Origin: Eriocheir sinensis
Taxonomy: Eukaryota > Arthropoda > Malacostraca > Decapoda > Varunidae
Reading direction: 5' to 3'
DNA length: 64,000 nt
Assembly: GCF_024679095.1 (NCBI RefSeq)
Contig: NC_066531.1
Location: forward strand, 10,865,781 to 10,929,780
In this document: piece after piece, positions 1 through 12,172 of the stretch
How positions within the stretch are numbered: the first letter of the stretch is position 1
Layout: the number at the start of each line of letters is the position of its first letter
The notes under the pieces: model-generated
Seen by the model: only the letters and a program-made list of their open reading frames with translations
Database searches by the model: none
Told to the model about the DNA's origin: nothing
Made by a program: the position numbers and the translations under genes

Positions 1-1011
1 TCAGTGGATCAAGGAACATACCAGATTCGGGAAAGAAGGCGAGGCATCAAGACTAGACCTAGTATATATTTAGTAAGGCGCCGGAAATAATAGAAAATCT
101 TAACGTAGATTGTCCAATAGCGAAGAGTGACCATGAGGTTGTGGAATTTGAAGTATCAGAAAAGAAAACGATTGACCGAAAAGAAAATCACAAAATTGGG
201 AGAAGCAACTATTGTGACTTTGTTAGCATGATAACCTTTTTTGAAAATGCAAATTGGAGTGGGCTGTACAAAGCCAAGAGTACACAGGATAAGTGGGAGG
301 AGTTTTTAAAGCTATACAAGGAAACCGAAAATAGATATGTCCCCAAGGTAACCAAAAAGGATGTTGGTAAAAAGGAGTGGTTTAACAAGAGATCCGAGAT
401 AATTAGAAAGAGAAAAGAGGAAGCTTGGAAGGGATGTAGGAGACGAAGAAGAATTAACTCGTGGAACGATTTCAAACAAGCAAGGAATGAATATACAAAG
501 ATTAGAAGAGAAGAAAAAAGGAAATATGAAAAAGATATAATCGACAAGTGAAAAGACATACCCAAACTATTTTATAGACGTGTGAACGGCAAATTAAAGA
601 ACAGAGAAAAAATCGATAAACTGAAAATGGATGAAACCATATTATGAGGACCCAGCAAAGATGGCAGAGTTGATGAATAACAGCTTCCATAGAATTTTAC
701 AAAAGAAGATTTTGTACAACCCCCGGGCCAGGAAAAAGGAAGGGTTATGCAAGAGATTCAGTTAACGGTGCAGGAGGTCAAAGAAAGTTTGAACAAACTG
801 GATGTAAGAAAGGCGACGGGGCCGTATGGAGTATCAGGGTGGATCTTGAAAGAATGTAGTGATCAACTTGCAGAGAAACTGCACTCCATAATTAGTGCCT
901 CTCTGAGTGAAGAAAAGGTACCACAAGATTGGAAGAGAGCAAACATAGTACGGTACCGATTTTTAAGGGAGGGAAGAGAGCGGACCCATTAAATTACAGA
1001 CCGGTATCACT
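1..1011 (+). pseudogene. CR1-like LINE fragment: endonuclease C-terminus to start of RT
   Basis: The translation gives the end of an AP-type endonuclease (SDHEVVEFEV, about base 130-160), a basic linker, then the N-terminal reverse transcriptase block (DVRKATGPYGVSGW near 800-845, VPQDWKRANIV near 920-950, NYRPVS at about 990). At least three frame changes or stops separate these pieces (near 85, 545-650 and 950), so no full protein is made. The element runs off the left edge of the window and is cut at the T-tract beginning near 1012, just after the NYRPVS block. The same general family recurs on the minus strand at 21.4-22.4 kb. Assignment to CR1-like LINEs is from motif order, not from a search. 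Confidence 0.8.
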
Positions 1012-1171
1012 TTTTTTTTTTTTTTTTTTTTTTTTTTTACGTTGTTACCTATTGCGCCGGTAGGCATCTTCCCGGTGGGGCCTTATGGTCGGCCCAAGGC
1101 TTCTTCCAGGTGGGGCCTGATGGTCGGCCCAGCCCGTTCTGGCGCAGGCGAGTGTTTATAGTGGAAACGAC

Positions 1172-1201
<30 letters not shown>
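1012..1201 (-). repeat. SINE tail fragment between a T-tract and an A-tract
   Basis: A T-run (about 1013-1038) and an A-run (about 1174-1201) bracket GC-rich DNA. Read on the minus strand, the middle (CCACTATAAACA, CTGCGCCA, AACGGGCT, CCATCAGGCCCC) matches the 3' part of the tRNA-derived SINE at 48.8-49.1 kb. The bases beside the runs are inverted too (ACGTTGTT against AACGACGT), so the unit is a short foldback. It interrupts the LINE to its left. Confidence 0.6.
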
Positions 1202-1204
<3 letters not shown>

Positions 1205-1262
1205 ATCAGCAGAAAAACATGAACCACGTGAGAAAATCGTTGGTTGGGTGAAACCGTAAATT

Positions 1263-1430
1263 GACCAAAAAAATTACTGCAAAATAATAGCCTAGTTTTC
1301 TTAAATGCATAATAATAACTTAGTATTCGTAAATGCAAAGTAATGGCTTAGTTTCATAAATGCAAACGAATCGCTTAGTATTCTTAAATGCAAAATAATA
1401 GCTTTGTAATACAATTCACAATAGCCTACT
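1263..1430. repeat. Left inverted arm with ~30-bp internal periodicity
   Basis: The arm is AT-rich and repeats a unit of the form TTAAATGCAAAATAATAGC. It aligns in inverted orientation with 8150-8408. The outer edge (AAAAAATTACTGCAAAATA) and the phasing of the internal units are shared, with roughly 80 percent identity by eye over about 150 bases. Confidence 0.65.
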
Positions 1431-1439
1431 AGTTTCCTA

Positions 1440-3060
1440 AATCCGCCGGCTGGCATGGTCGATGACGTCATTACATAACATTGTCAAGCGAGAGTTAAAT
1501 GGTTTTATTATTATATATTTTTAGAGCATATCAGAATATTTGTGCAAATTATCAATGTTTTCTTCGTATTTTCTTAGGGAGGACGTTGCAGGAATGAATA
1601 CAACATTTATTCAAATGCATAATAGCCTTGTAAACAACTTTAGCTGTCCTTGACTAAATTTGAACGAAATGTAATAAGAGACATTTTCGTCCACAAATTA
1701 CAAACTTGTTATCAGTGTGCACAACTGACAAATTCATATCTAATAAATTATGGAGAGTGTATATGTAGTGACATATCTGAACATTAGCCTCTTTCCATGC
1801 GGTGTATATATTTTAAAGTCGGGGCCGGTGAACGAAACTCAGTGGACAGTGTGTCAACACTTGTGTCCACGATTTGACAACAGTAGTTTTCCTGGGTTAT
1901 TGGTCATGGAGTTCCCTGACATTAGGCACTGTAAAGCCAAAGACAGGGAGGGGATGGTAGCTGTGGTAGTGCTAATTGCCAGTTGAGCTATGTAAAAAAG
2001 CAACGAAAAGGGGATGGGGGGTGAAAAGGGGCAGTATACACGATTTGCCGTTTCTGTTGTAACCGACGGTGGAATTTACGAGCTCACATAACTATACACG
2101 GAAGGAAGTACTCTTGTAGATGATACAATCCTTTCACTTTCTTATTCCAGAAACATCAGTACAAACCTCTTGTGCTGCTACGAGGCAACCCACGGAAGTA
2201 CTTACCAGGAATCGGTGTTCGGTCCCTCAGGCTGCCCCTCCGTCGCTGCGTCAATCTAGGTTACACGCGACACAACAACTGGTCACATGCGTTCGGAAGA
2301 GTATTTAGGAGCCTCAAAGGGTACGTAATGGTTACACTTACGACAGGGCACGCGCCACTACCGACGGACTCCTGATATGTGAGCTCCGTCACCTCAGGCA
2401 GCCGTGCGCCACCCTGCAGTGTTGCCACCGGCCGCTGGGGTAGATTCCCTGGGACAAGGTTACCCGAGGTCTCCTCAGAATAGTATACTCAGTATGACTT
2501 GATTAACGATGAGTGAAGGGTATTTGCTTTGGAGACTATTTGAGAAAATATCACCCGCTAAGAGTTAAAAAAGTAAAGTTGATTATGGCGGAATCTGAAA
2601 ACTTTCCATCGCCTATAGATGACTGAACTTATGTTGGAGAAACAAGCAATGAAACCTACTCGTCCCCGGATCCGATGCGCGTTAACAAACAACGTCGTTG
2701 TCTGAGAATTACAATGCATTTCTTATACATTTTTATTTTCTTGAAAATGAAGATTACGAGGATTCAAAACAATTACTTCCTTAAAACACTGAGCTGCATA
2801 CACAAAACAAAGCAAATATTACAAGTGTAAACACAAGATTTACTCATGCCCGTTAAATGCTTGCTTCGTGCCTACGTGTGGAGCGCTGCCACCACTAGTG
2901 AAGGGGTACAGTGGAAGTGATGCAACATCTTGTCAGGATGACACGACAGTGTAGCGCAAGTCATATGCAACCCTTACCTCCCATAATGGAGGCTCGTTAC
3001 TCTTCATAAATTATTATACCTACCGTTCGTGATTTCCCTCAGTTTAGTGAGGACATACAG
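1440..3060. other. No gene recognised
   Basis: About 1.6 kb of unique-looking sequence. Short open frames here lack start context, motifs or codon structure that I can support. A CRE-like TGACGTCA lies at about 1463. Nothing else is recognised. Confidence 0.5.
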
Positions 3061-3079
3061 GTCAGTAGACGGATGATTT

Positions 3080-3080
<1 letters not shown>

Positions 3081-3149
<69 letters not shown>
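3081..3149. repeat. (CT)n microsatellite
   Basis: Uninterrupted CT dinucleotides over about 69 bases. Confidence 0.97.
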
Positions 3150-3151
<2 letters not shown>

Positions 3152-3280
3152 CACGTCAGGCCCGTCGGGTTATCAATTTTTTTCCCGTCCGCTGCTGATT
3201 GTTAATAAAAAACTTGACTTTGGAAATAAGCGAGATACGGTCATTTTCAATTTAGATATGTTTGCTTGAATTACACTGTA

Positions 3281-3309
3281 CGTGTGTCTGTGTATGTGTG
3301 TGTGTGTGT

Positions 3310-3351
<42 letters not shown>
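3281..3351. repeat. (TG)n microsatellite
   Basis: TG repeats with a few TATG interruptions. Confidence 0.95.
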
Positions 3352-3355
<4 letters not shown>

Positions 3356-3402
3356 CTGAGGACTGAATATATTTTTTGGCTCGGAGCTCCTAGTTAGGGG
3401 GA

Positions 3403-4428
3403 AGTGGGGTAAGATGAACCACTTTTTAGATTTTTCGACCTGGGGTCTTCCCTGGTAACGTGACCCTGTCTCTGTCAGTGTTCATTTGAGCAGCTGTCAT
3501 TTACCTTTAACCATAAACAAAATTGATATTCTCCTGATAAGGCTTTCACCTTTTTAAAGCCTTTAAAAAAGAGGATAGTACACATTTTTTATGTATCAAT
3601 AGTACATATACATCCTTTTAAAAGAATAAAAAATCCTTTTGAAAATTTAGCAAAATGCACTTATGTCCATCAACAGGCCTACGAGAGATTGAATCTTCCC
3701 AAGTCACATGGGAACACAAACTGGTTCGACTTTCGCAGACTACCAGACAAGTTTTTCGGAGCTGGTAGTGTCACCGAAATATCTTTTTTATCGAATGATG
3801 CTTCATCATCGTGGTCGATTATGAAGGCCTGTTTGCTTTCAATGGGCCTGTGTCCCGGGATTCTCTTCATGAAAACTCCCTCGATTTCATCACCGTCGAT
3901 TACGTCGACTCTTGCGACGTATCTGTGTGGTTCCCTTCATGTTATGAATGTTCACTACCACGAAACCGCCTTTCATTAACTCGTCATCCGATATATCGTC
4001 ATCAGAGTCTTATGTAAGTGAATCCATGGTCTCGCATACATCGTCCTCACTATCATCATCCGAAGTGGCATTATAGATGCTGACTTCTGTCTCTTACCAA
4101 ACAAATTCTTCACAATTTCTTTATTCGCCTTGGCGGCCTATTTTTCTTCTCTCTCTGCTGCTACTTCATCCCGGACTGGCGTATCAGTCAGTATTTTTGT
4201 GGCTCTTTTCTTTTCTTTCTTTCTTCTTTTTTCCATCGTCGAATGCAGCGGAGGCCCTTTTCATCACATCGAGGGGTACAGGGGCCCGGCCCGTTTTTCT
4301 GATGTATTTTCGCGGCATCTGATATCAAACAGATTACAATGAGGATTAAAAATAATCATTCACACATGATGGTTAAGATGAGCTGATGGTTCATCTGTCC
4401 CCAAACTTAAAGGTTCATCTTACCCCTC
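3403..4428 (-). mobile_element. Internally deleted pogo-like DNA transposon
   Basis: Terminal inverted repeats read GGGGTAAGATGAACC at 3406-3420 and its reverse complement at 4412-4426. On the minus strand the interior starts with a pogo/pipsqueak-type N-terminus (MPRKYIRKTGRAPVPLDVMK from 4318) and ends with an acidic stretch and a tail typical of pogo-family transposases (start GGFVVVNIHNMKG; later DISVTLPAPKNL and SGSLRKSNQFVFP). The whole DDE catalytic core is missing, so this is a non-autonomous derivative. Exact ends and a TA duplication are not certain: the left flank carries TA a few bases out, the right flank does not show it clearly. Confidence 0.75.
3680..4318 (-). pseudogene. pogo-like transposase remnant (HTH and C-terminal tail only)
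   Basis: The ATG at 4318-4316 opens a basic HTH-like segment of about 45 residues that stops in frame. Downstream, in other frames, are Asp/Glu-rich residues (SDDDSEDD, DSDDDISDDEL) and then the C-terminal tail of the family. The central DDE nuclease domain is absent, as in a typical internally deleted transposase gene. The reading frame is broken several times. Confidence 0.7.
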
Positions 4429-4636
4429 AGCGGCCATTTTGAATGAATCGTTTGTAAATATGTTAATACAAACCGTTACCATCGAAAACATGGACAGAAG
4501 AATTATCAAATACTAAACTAATCACCAGCAATTTGCAACAAAAGTAAGACTAATACATACCAGAGTAATTGACGATATTCTCGGCTTCCAATATTTTACT
4601 TTTCAATGGAAGAAACATTTTTTGCTGTAAATTTGT

Positions 4637-4856
4637 TTCATGTAACATGAAACTTTCGTGGCGGTCGTGACCAACTGTCAAAAGTCGCGTGGTGGACGCA
4701 GACATGTCCCCGAACGGCCAAGAACAGGCAAGAAAGATGCCGAACTTGTTCGCGACACTTGATGACTTGCATATTCGCGCACATTCGTGAGCCAAAATTC
4801 GGCAGTGTATTTGGGGCTAAAGTTTCATGTTGCATGAAAAATTCGCGGCCGTTCGC
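4637..4856. repeat. Hairpin-forming inverted repeat
   Basis: TTTCATGTAACATGAAAC with CTTTCGTGGCGGTCG on the left faces AAAGTTTCATGTTGCATGAA with TTCGCGGCCG on the right, about 150 bases apart. It opens the palindrome-rich block. Confidence 0.6.
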
Positions 4857-5162
4857 CGAATGTGCACGAATGCAAAATGGACGCCGAATTGTCGCCGACA
4901 TGTTGCAGACAATTCGGCGTCCGATTCGCGGTGTTCGGCGAATTGTCGCCGAATTTTGAAAGTTGAATTTTAAATTTTATTGGCAAATTTGTCGCCGACA
5001 TGTCGCCGACTATTCGGGGACATGTCTCCGACATGTCGCCGAATGGCCAAGACTATTCGGGGACATGTCCCCGAATATTCGGCTAATAAATCACGACATG
5101 GCAAACGTGGCGCGGTGGGAGGTGTACACGGGTGTCTATCTATCTCTATCTCTATCTCTGTA

Positions 5163-5700
<538 letters not shown>

Positions 5701-6145
5701 CACTGCTCCCCGGGTGTTGTAGTAGTCCATGAGGTAGGCGCGGATTCCCGTGCTCTTGTATGCCACATGGGCATCAGATGATCAGCTGTCAGAAATCTTG
5801 GCACTGTCGGAGAATTGTCCCCGACATGTCGCCGACACTTCGGGGACATGCGAAGATAATTCGGAGACTTGTCGCCAGTTATTCCGCGACAAAAAAAAAC
5901 GTTAACATTTCAGATTTTGAGCTCGGCGACTTGGACGCCGAATAGTCGGCGACATGTCTCCGAACTGTCCCCGAATTGTCTTGAGCATTCGCCGACATGT
6001 CGCCGAATGGTCATGAACTGTTAGAATCTTGGTCATGTCGGCGAACCGGTCGCCGAATTTTTTCACGAACTGATTCGGCGTCAAGTTCGTGGCCAAAATT
6101 CGGCAGTGTATTTGGGGCTTAAGGCGTCTCCTAGAAGTGATAATC

Positions 6146-6445
6146 AAGATCCGCGGCAGCTGAGGACTTTTCGGGCACGAAGAGACGTCCTTGATGAACT
6201 TCCGGACCTGGAATTGATCAAGAGGTACCACCCGGACCGTGCAGGGATACTCTTCGTGACCGATTTGGTGCGTGAGGCCTTGGCTGCTCCTACAAACAGG
6301 AACCAAGCCCTCTCCCCTGAGATGAAGGTCCTCATAACACTGAGGTATCTTGCTACGGGCAAAATGCAGCAGTGTAGCAGCGACGACTTGGGGCCTTCAC
6401 AACAGACTGTCAGCAGGGTCACCCGGGAGACTGTGTACGCCCTTG
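6146..6445 (+). pseudogene. HARBI1-like (PIF/Harbinger) transposase N-terminal fragment
   Basis: The open frame from 6106 to 6567 contains about 95 residues of the region N-terminal to the DDE nuclease in HARBI1-like proteins. Key pieces are LDELPDLELIKRYHPDRAGI, a helical LFVTDLVREAL, the NRNQALSPEMKVLITLRYLA block and ATGKMQQC with the SQQTVSRV helix. The catalytic DDE domain does not follow; the frame runs into GCT-rich Ala/Val repeats and stops. PIF/Harbinger elements cut and paste DNA with a 3-bp TWA target. Here only a truncated copy is left, directly next to the ACATGT-palindrome array. Confidence 0.8.
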
Positions 6446-6567
6446 CGGCAGCTGTTCTTGCTGCTGCTGCTGCTGATGTGGCTGGGGGTGAGGCTATGGT
6501 CCCTCCTGCTGCTGCTCCTGGTGTAGCTGCTGCTGCTGGTGTAGCTGCTGACCTCGCTGGCTGCTGA
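6446..6567 (+). repeat. GCT-rich imperfect triplet repeat
   Basis: Runs of GCT/GCTGCTG coding Ala in the frame of the fragment before it. Probably a secondary expansion. Confidence 0.7.
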
Positions 6568-6954
6568 GGGGCTCTAGAGGTCGTGGCTGGCTGTCCATGG
6601 CTACTGACTGCTAGCTTGAAGCTCGCGGGAATGTTTGTTTACATGTTTGAGGGGTTACGTCCTTAATTTTATCATTATTCCATGTGGTGTTGGTCTATGC
6701 ATCGTCAACAATACCCGAAAATACTTTTCTTTATTTTATACATATTTCCAATACGTCAATATGCTTTTAACATCAAAATTATACCAAATTCCAACACTTT
6801 ATTTTGAGTTGGTATCCCTTGTACTAATACTCGCTTATGTCGAGCTGGTTATGTTGAGGGGGTGAAACATAAGGAGGGGGGTTATGTCTCGTCATTGTTA
6901 ATACTCGGATATGTTTCAGTTTACGTCTCACATAAATTTCTTTATAAGTACGGG

Positions 6955-7600
6955 CCCTGGCCATCAGTCCCAACCTTAAAACCAATCTCTTGTTCCTACA
7001 TGCTATAACAGGCTGTGATACTGTTTCAGCCTTATACGATGTAGGTAAGATGAAGGCAGTGTCCATTATTGAAGGCAGGAACGAATGGGGAATGTTGGAT
7101 GTGTTTCATCAGCCTTCATCAAGTCATGAAGAGGTGGCAAGAGTTGGAGAACAATTTTTGCTAAAACTGTATGGGGCAGTTCAGTCCACCTCTCTGGATA
7201 TGCTTCGGTATGTACTGTACATGAGGCAGGTTGGTAGAAAATCTATGTACTCAAGTGGAGTCAACTTAGAGAGCCTGCCACCAACATCAGCTGCCACCAA
7301 ATATCATTCATATCGGGCCTACTTAGCAGTGCAGCAGTGGTCCGGAAATGAGCTGGCACCTACTGAATGGGGATGGAAAGTACAAGATGGAAGGTTGCTT
7401 CCAGTTGCAACAGACCAACCTGTGGCACCTGATCGGGTGTTGCGAATGAGCTCATGTGGCTGCATAATAGGATGTGGAAAAAATGCAGTTGTTACAGAGC
7501 TGGGCTATTTTACACTGAGATGTGTTCCTCGTGTATTGGGAGGACATGTAACAACAGCCAATCCATAGATTCAGATGAGGGTTGAAACTAGAATTGTGTT
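6955..7600 (+). pseudogene. FEN/XPG-like nuclease, C-terminal fragment with one frameshift
   Basis: The frame starts inside the protein. FLHAITGCDTVSALYDVGKM (about 6993-7052) lines up with FHAFSGADVTGRFAGKGK in the longer gene at 37.2-38.6 kb, and resembles the helix-two-turn-helix loop of FEN1/XPG enzymes (GCDY...GxGxK). The middle (LPPTSAATKYHSYRAYLAVQ, then TEWGW) matches that gene too. A one-base shift in an A-run at about 7479-7484 breaks the Cys-rich tail; the next frame carries KCSCYRAG and EMCSSCIGRTC to a stop near 7587. The N-terminal nuclease half, with most catalytic acids, is missing. The family is not named here; the nuclease reading is inferred from motifs. Confidence 0.65.
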
Positions 7601-8149
7601 GTAAATATTATGACATAAATGTACTCACATTTGGTACCTGCCAGACTGGACCAATGGTTTCTTTGTTGTATTATTTGCTTCTTGATATATATGCTGTATG
7701 GATATGCCTATCTATGTATTGTATGTTTCACAGTTTGTAGCGGTTAGCATCCTACTGAAATTGGATTTCGTTAATTTAATCTTGTGCTCTTTTTGTGAAC
7801 CAGATTACTTATGGTAGTTCTGCAATTTGGCAGAATAATTTCTTGAGACAGCACATGGTTATTTTGAAAGTAATGCTTGGATTGAATTTCTAACGGTATA
7901 TTTACACTCCTTGCCCACAAAAAACATGGGGTTAGACCCCAAAATAATATATCTCTGATGAATAGTAACAAAGTTATTACATTTTTAGTGTCTTTCTGGT
8001 GTCTGGTCGACTCATCAGCGGTCATCTTGGATTATGAATTTTCCACAGCCTGGATTTTAAGGGACTTTGTACCATGTTACTAGATAGATTTCCTGAAAAA
8101 ATCAGCTTTCTACATTTTTTTCCCGGTTCAACACTAATGCTCCTGGGCT
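7601..8149. other. No gene recognised
   Basis: AT-rich sequence after the nuclease fragment, possibly its 3' UTR. No other feature is seen. Confidence 0.5.
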
Positions 8150-8408
8150 ATTAGAAAACTAGGCTATTTTGCATTTAGGAAAACTAAGCTATTATTTTGC
8201 ATTTAGGAATCAAGGCTATTGTTTTGCATTTAGGAATACTAAACTATTATTTTCCATTTAGGAAAACTAGGCTATTTTTTTGCATTTACGAATACTAAGC
8301 GATTATTTTGCATTTATAAAACTAGGTTATAATGTTGCATTTACGAATACTAAGTTATTTTTTTTCATTTAAGAACACTAGGCTTATTTTGCAGTAACTT
8401 TTTTCTTA
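8150..8408. repeat. Right inverted arm with ~30-bp internal periodicity
   Basis: About eight units of the form TTTGCATTTAGGAATACTAAG. It is the inverted partner of 1263-1430 and ends outward in TTTTGCAGTAACTTTTTTC. Confidence 0.7.
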
Positions 8409-8829
8409 AGGGCAGGCTCCGGGAGGGGGGGGGGGTGAAACATTCGAAATTTGAGATATATGCATTGTGAATTCTACATTCCTTCACGAGTCGAGTGGCG
8501 GTAATGACACGCGCTGCCGGACGCACGATTTAAAGGCCCGCGGGTATTTAAACTTTAAATGCCCATGCCTCGTGGTCAATGCTAGTCAGACACTTGCACA
8601 TTTCTTGCTATATCTCCGTTGTTTATAATAATTTTCTCGTTCTGTCTTTTGCTTCTTGCATGTATGATATTTTTCCACGAGTCTAGTGGCGAGGTGGCGC
8701 CGTGGCGGAGTGATACACAGCTCAGGGCACGTCTTGTCTTGAGAGAGAGAAGGGTGATACAGCTTGCTTACAGTTTTCCTCGCTGTTTTCGCTTTGTTGC
8801 TAGCAATTCTTATATTTTTTTTCACCACG

Positions 8830-9759
8830 ATGCCTCCTATAATGAAGATGAGGGGGAAGCTACTGAATCAGAAGAAGGTAGAGAAAAGACAGAGAGAAGC
8901 GGAGTCAAGAGGTAGCAGCACAGCGGCGACGTCAAGCTCCCCGCCTCCACCACCACCACCACCACCATCTCCACCACTTGATGTGTGCAAGCTGGCAGGA
9001 GAGACATCACTTCAAGTGCGAAAGAAACTACTCAGTACTGGTAGAAGTGAGTCTGTTGAAGGTGAGAGACTTTTGCTACTGAAAGAGAAACGACTTGAAA
9101 ATCTAGTGGAGTGTGTTGCCAGGTGTGAAGAGTGTGGTGGCAAATGTAGTCTGACAACTACATACGAACATTTTGAAGTGTCCCTAGTGATAAAATGTAG
9201 TGACTGTGAGAACATTATATACGAAGATGAGCCTGAAAGTGTATCTGAAAAACTAAATACAACAGAAAAGGTGTGTGATAGCAATATAAGGATGGTGTAC
9301 AGTAGCATGATAAATGACAATGGAAATTCTGGTCTAATGAAACAGTGTGCTCTGATGGGAGTGCATCACTTTTCTGAACGAATGTATCAGAAACACAAGA
9401 CAGTTATTTGTGAGACACTGTCAGATAATATGAAAAGTTATCAGAATAAATCTATTGAGGCTGTGAAAAATTATTATGAAAATGAACTTGGCATCACCCC
9501 TAAAGAAGATGGTATTTTGAATATTGATGTGTCTTTTGATGGCACATGGATGACCAGGGGTCATAAATCAAAGATTGGTGCAGCGTTTGTGATTGAGTGT
9601 TACACTGGAATTGTGGTTGATTTTCAAGTGATGTCCTCCTACTGTCATTCTTGTGTGCTACTCTCTAGAAAACTTAGTAAGAAAATCATCAGTGAAGAAG
9701 TGTATAGCAGTTTTCTTTATTTATATTCATTTTATTGCAGTTGCAAGACTGCTATATAG
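8830..9759 (+). pseudogene. Mutator-like transposase, C-terminally truncated
   Basis: The first well-placed ATG (8830) opens about 310 residues: a basic start, a Ser/Pro linker with a nine-proline run, then paired Cys motifs (CARCEECGGKC, IKCSDCENI) and the DVSFDGTWMTRGHKSKIGAA block followed by VVDFQVMSSYCHSC. That order and the FDGTW...RGH core match the Mutator-like transposase domain found in many animal DNA transposons, where the Asp of DGTW is the first catalytic acid. The frame ends shortly after HSC, before the remaining catalytic residues, so the copy is probably dead. A pyrimidine-rich run and cag at about 9731-9740 could be a 3' splice site. An AATAAA lies at about 10018. Confidence 0.7.
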
Positions 9760-10390
9760 CCCATCTGTTGCAGAAGTATTACATATGAGTTCTTATAGTA
9801 TGAAAACAATTTTCAATCCAATATCTTTGTTACACTGGGAGATATATAATTTCTATTATGAGAAAACTTTGATTGCCGTTTCCCGCTAACTTTGTTTTTG
9901 CAACTTTAAAGTTATAGAACTCAGTAAGTTTTGAAGGTAAATGATTGATTCTTGTGTCATTGTTTTTATAATTTAATTTTCTTTCATTCTGTCAGTTCAG
10001 AATATAGATTTTGAAGAATAAAAAATTTGTACATTGTTTTTTGTATTTTTTCACCCCCCAAAAACCAAATTTGAAAAAAAAAATGTTAGGAAAAAAAAGA
10101 AACCCTAAAAGGGAAAGGTAAACCGGCAAATCTATATAATATAGACTGATAATTAATTGCAAAAAGTCTCACAGAAATAAAGTGTCTAGTCTTTGAGTTC
10201 TATTGCTTTGAAAACATGTAAAAATTAACAAATTTCACTGAAAAATATTCGCCAAAAATACAATAATGAAATTTAGGAGATAAAATTTCACCCAAATACA
10301 TATTTTAATACAATAAATCACCAGTAAAGATTTCATCCCAGTCTGTTGAGAAAAAGCCTAAACCCCGGAGCTTTCCCGCTTTCTAAAGCT
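9760..10390. other. AT-rich DNA, no gene
   Basis: Possible 3' flank of the Mutator-like gene, with AATAAA near 10018. Nothing else is recognised. Confidence 0.5.
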
Positions 10391-11699
10391 TTTGATTCAA
10401 AAGCTTTAGATAGACAGGAAAGTAAAGCTATAGGGCGGTACTTTGAGGGATTGGAACGGTCACCCTTCTTAAGCACAGGCTGTGCAAAGGAAAGGTAGAT
10501 GTTGATAGGCAGGCAGCGACGAAAGAGTTTGACCAGGCAGGGTGTCAGCACGGAAGCACAGTTTTCAAGGACAATAGGAGTCACTCCATCAGGTCCATAA
10601 ACCTTCTGAGAGTTGAGGCCAGAGAGGGCATAGAAAACATTATTATGAAGAATCTTAATAACATGCATAAAGGAGTCAGAGGGGGGATGAGTAGGAGGAA
10701 CATGCCCATAATCGTCCAGGGTGGAGCTATTACAGAAAGTTTGAGCGAAGAGTTCAGCCTCAGAGATAGATTAGACGACAGTGCTGCCGTCAGGGTTAAG
10801 GAAAGGGGGGAAAGAGGAAGAAGTGAAATTGGAGGAGAAGTCACGGAAAGAATTGGAAAAAGCAAGGTTTTGACATTTTCTATTGATGAAAGAAGGTTTG
10901 GTAAGTCGAAGAATAGATTTGGCACGATTCCGGACAGAGATGCAAAGATCATGGTTAGCAGGAGTGCGAAGGCTCTGGTACCTTTTGTGAGCTGCCTCTC
11001 TATCTTTAATAGCACGAGAACAATCGTGATTAAACCAAGGGTTTTTAGCATGAAGAGTAGAGAAAGTCCGTGGAATGTAGGCCTCCATTCCAGAAACAAT
11101 CACCTCTGTGATGCGCTGGGCACACACAGAGGTGTCTCTCTCCTGGAAGCAGTGATCATTCCACGGGAAATCGGAAATGTACATCTTCTGGTCGTCCCAC
11201 CGAGCTGAAGCAAAATGCCAGAGGCATCGCCTCTTCGGTGGGTCCAAAGGATGTACAGGAGCGATAGGACAGGATACATAAATAAGGTTGTGATCGGAGG
11301 AGCCCAACAGAGAAAACAGTTTGACAGAATAAGCAGAAGGATTAGAGGTAAGGAAGAGGTCTAGAATGCTGGTCCTGTCTCCAAGACGGTCGGTAATAGA
11401 TGTAGGGTGCTGAACCAGCTGCTCTAGATCGTTGAGGAGAGCAAAGTTGTAGGCTTGTTCACCAGGCTGCTCAGTGAAAGGGGATGAAAGCCAAAGCTGG
11501 TGGTGAACATTGAAATCTACCAAACTGGAGATTTTAGCGATGGGAGAGTGAGTCAAAATGTGCTTCACTTTAGAGTTCAAGCAGTCAAAGAATTTTACAA
11601 AGTTAGTAGAGTTAGGTGAGAGATAAATAGCACATATGTATTTAGTAATAGAATGACAATGAAGTCTTAGCCAGATGGTGGAAAATTGAGAAGAAGCTA
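10391..11699 (-). mobile_element. LINE-A copy 1 (endonuclease, linker, start of RT)
   Basis: On the minus strand the order is endonuclease C-terminal half ([18 protein letters not shown] near 11690, [29 protein letters not shown]), the linker, and the first RT block (LNSQKVYGPDGVTPIVL, NPSKYRPIALLSCLSKAFES). The copy is 5'-truncated inside the endonuclease and ends just after LSKAFES at a short palindrome (AAAGCTTTTGATTCAAAAGC). The endonuclease nicks target DNA for target-primed reverse transcription. Small indels shift the frame between linker and RT, so it is inactive. Confidence 0.88.
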
Positions 11700-12117
11700 A
11701 ATGACAAAAAATGATTGCAACCTTGTGGCAGAGCTGGTTGCAAATATAAGATGCACATTAGCAATGCTGGCAAACACGGGAGTGGTAGGTAATTTTATGA
11801 ACTGAAAATTACACTAACTCATATTGGGTCATGACATAGACTCTGTATCCTTGACGGATGTCGGCGGAACCGCCTAAATATTAGACGCGCAAACTCTCAA
11901 AACAAAATTAAGGCGTCCTGACTTTATTTTATTTACCTAGCCTAACCAAATTTTGCATGTAGCCCCCCACTGGTAATGCGCATGGACCCATGAAGTCACA
12001 TTTTCATTTCAGTTCGTTTTAGTATCAATAACAAATATAAAACATTTAAGCACCGCTAAAACACGACACTAACATCCCTTCTGCCCACTCAGTCTCTGCT
12101 TTTTAAAGCCACTGTTG

Positions 12118-12172
<55 letters not shown>

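Noticed and set aside
1750..1986. 78-residue open frame
   Set aside because: No domain, no splice context and no codon bias.
3689..3979. Plus-strand 96-residue frame
   Set aside because: Antisense shadow of the pogo-like C-terminal tail.
10645..11208. 187-residue plus-strand frame
   Set aside because: Antisense shadow of the LINE-A linker and endonuclease.
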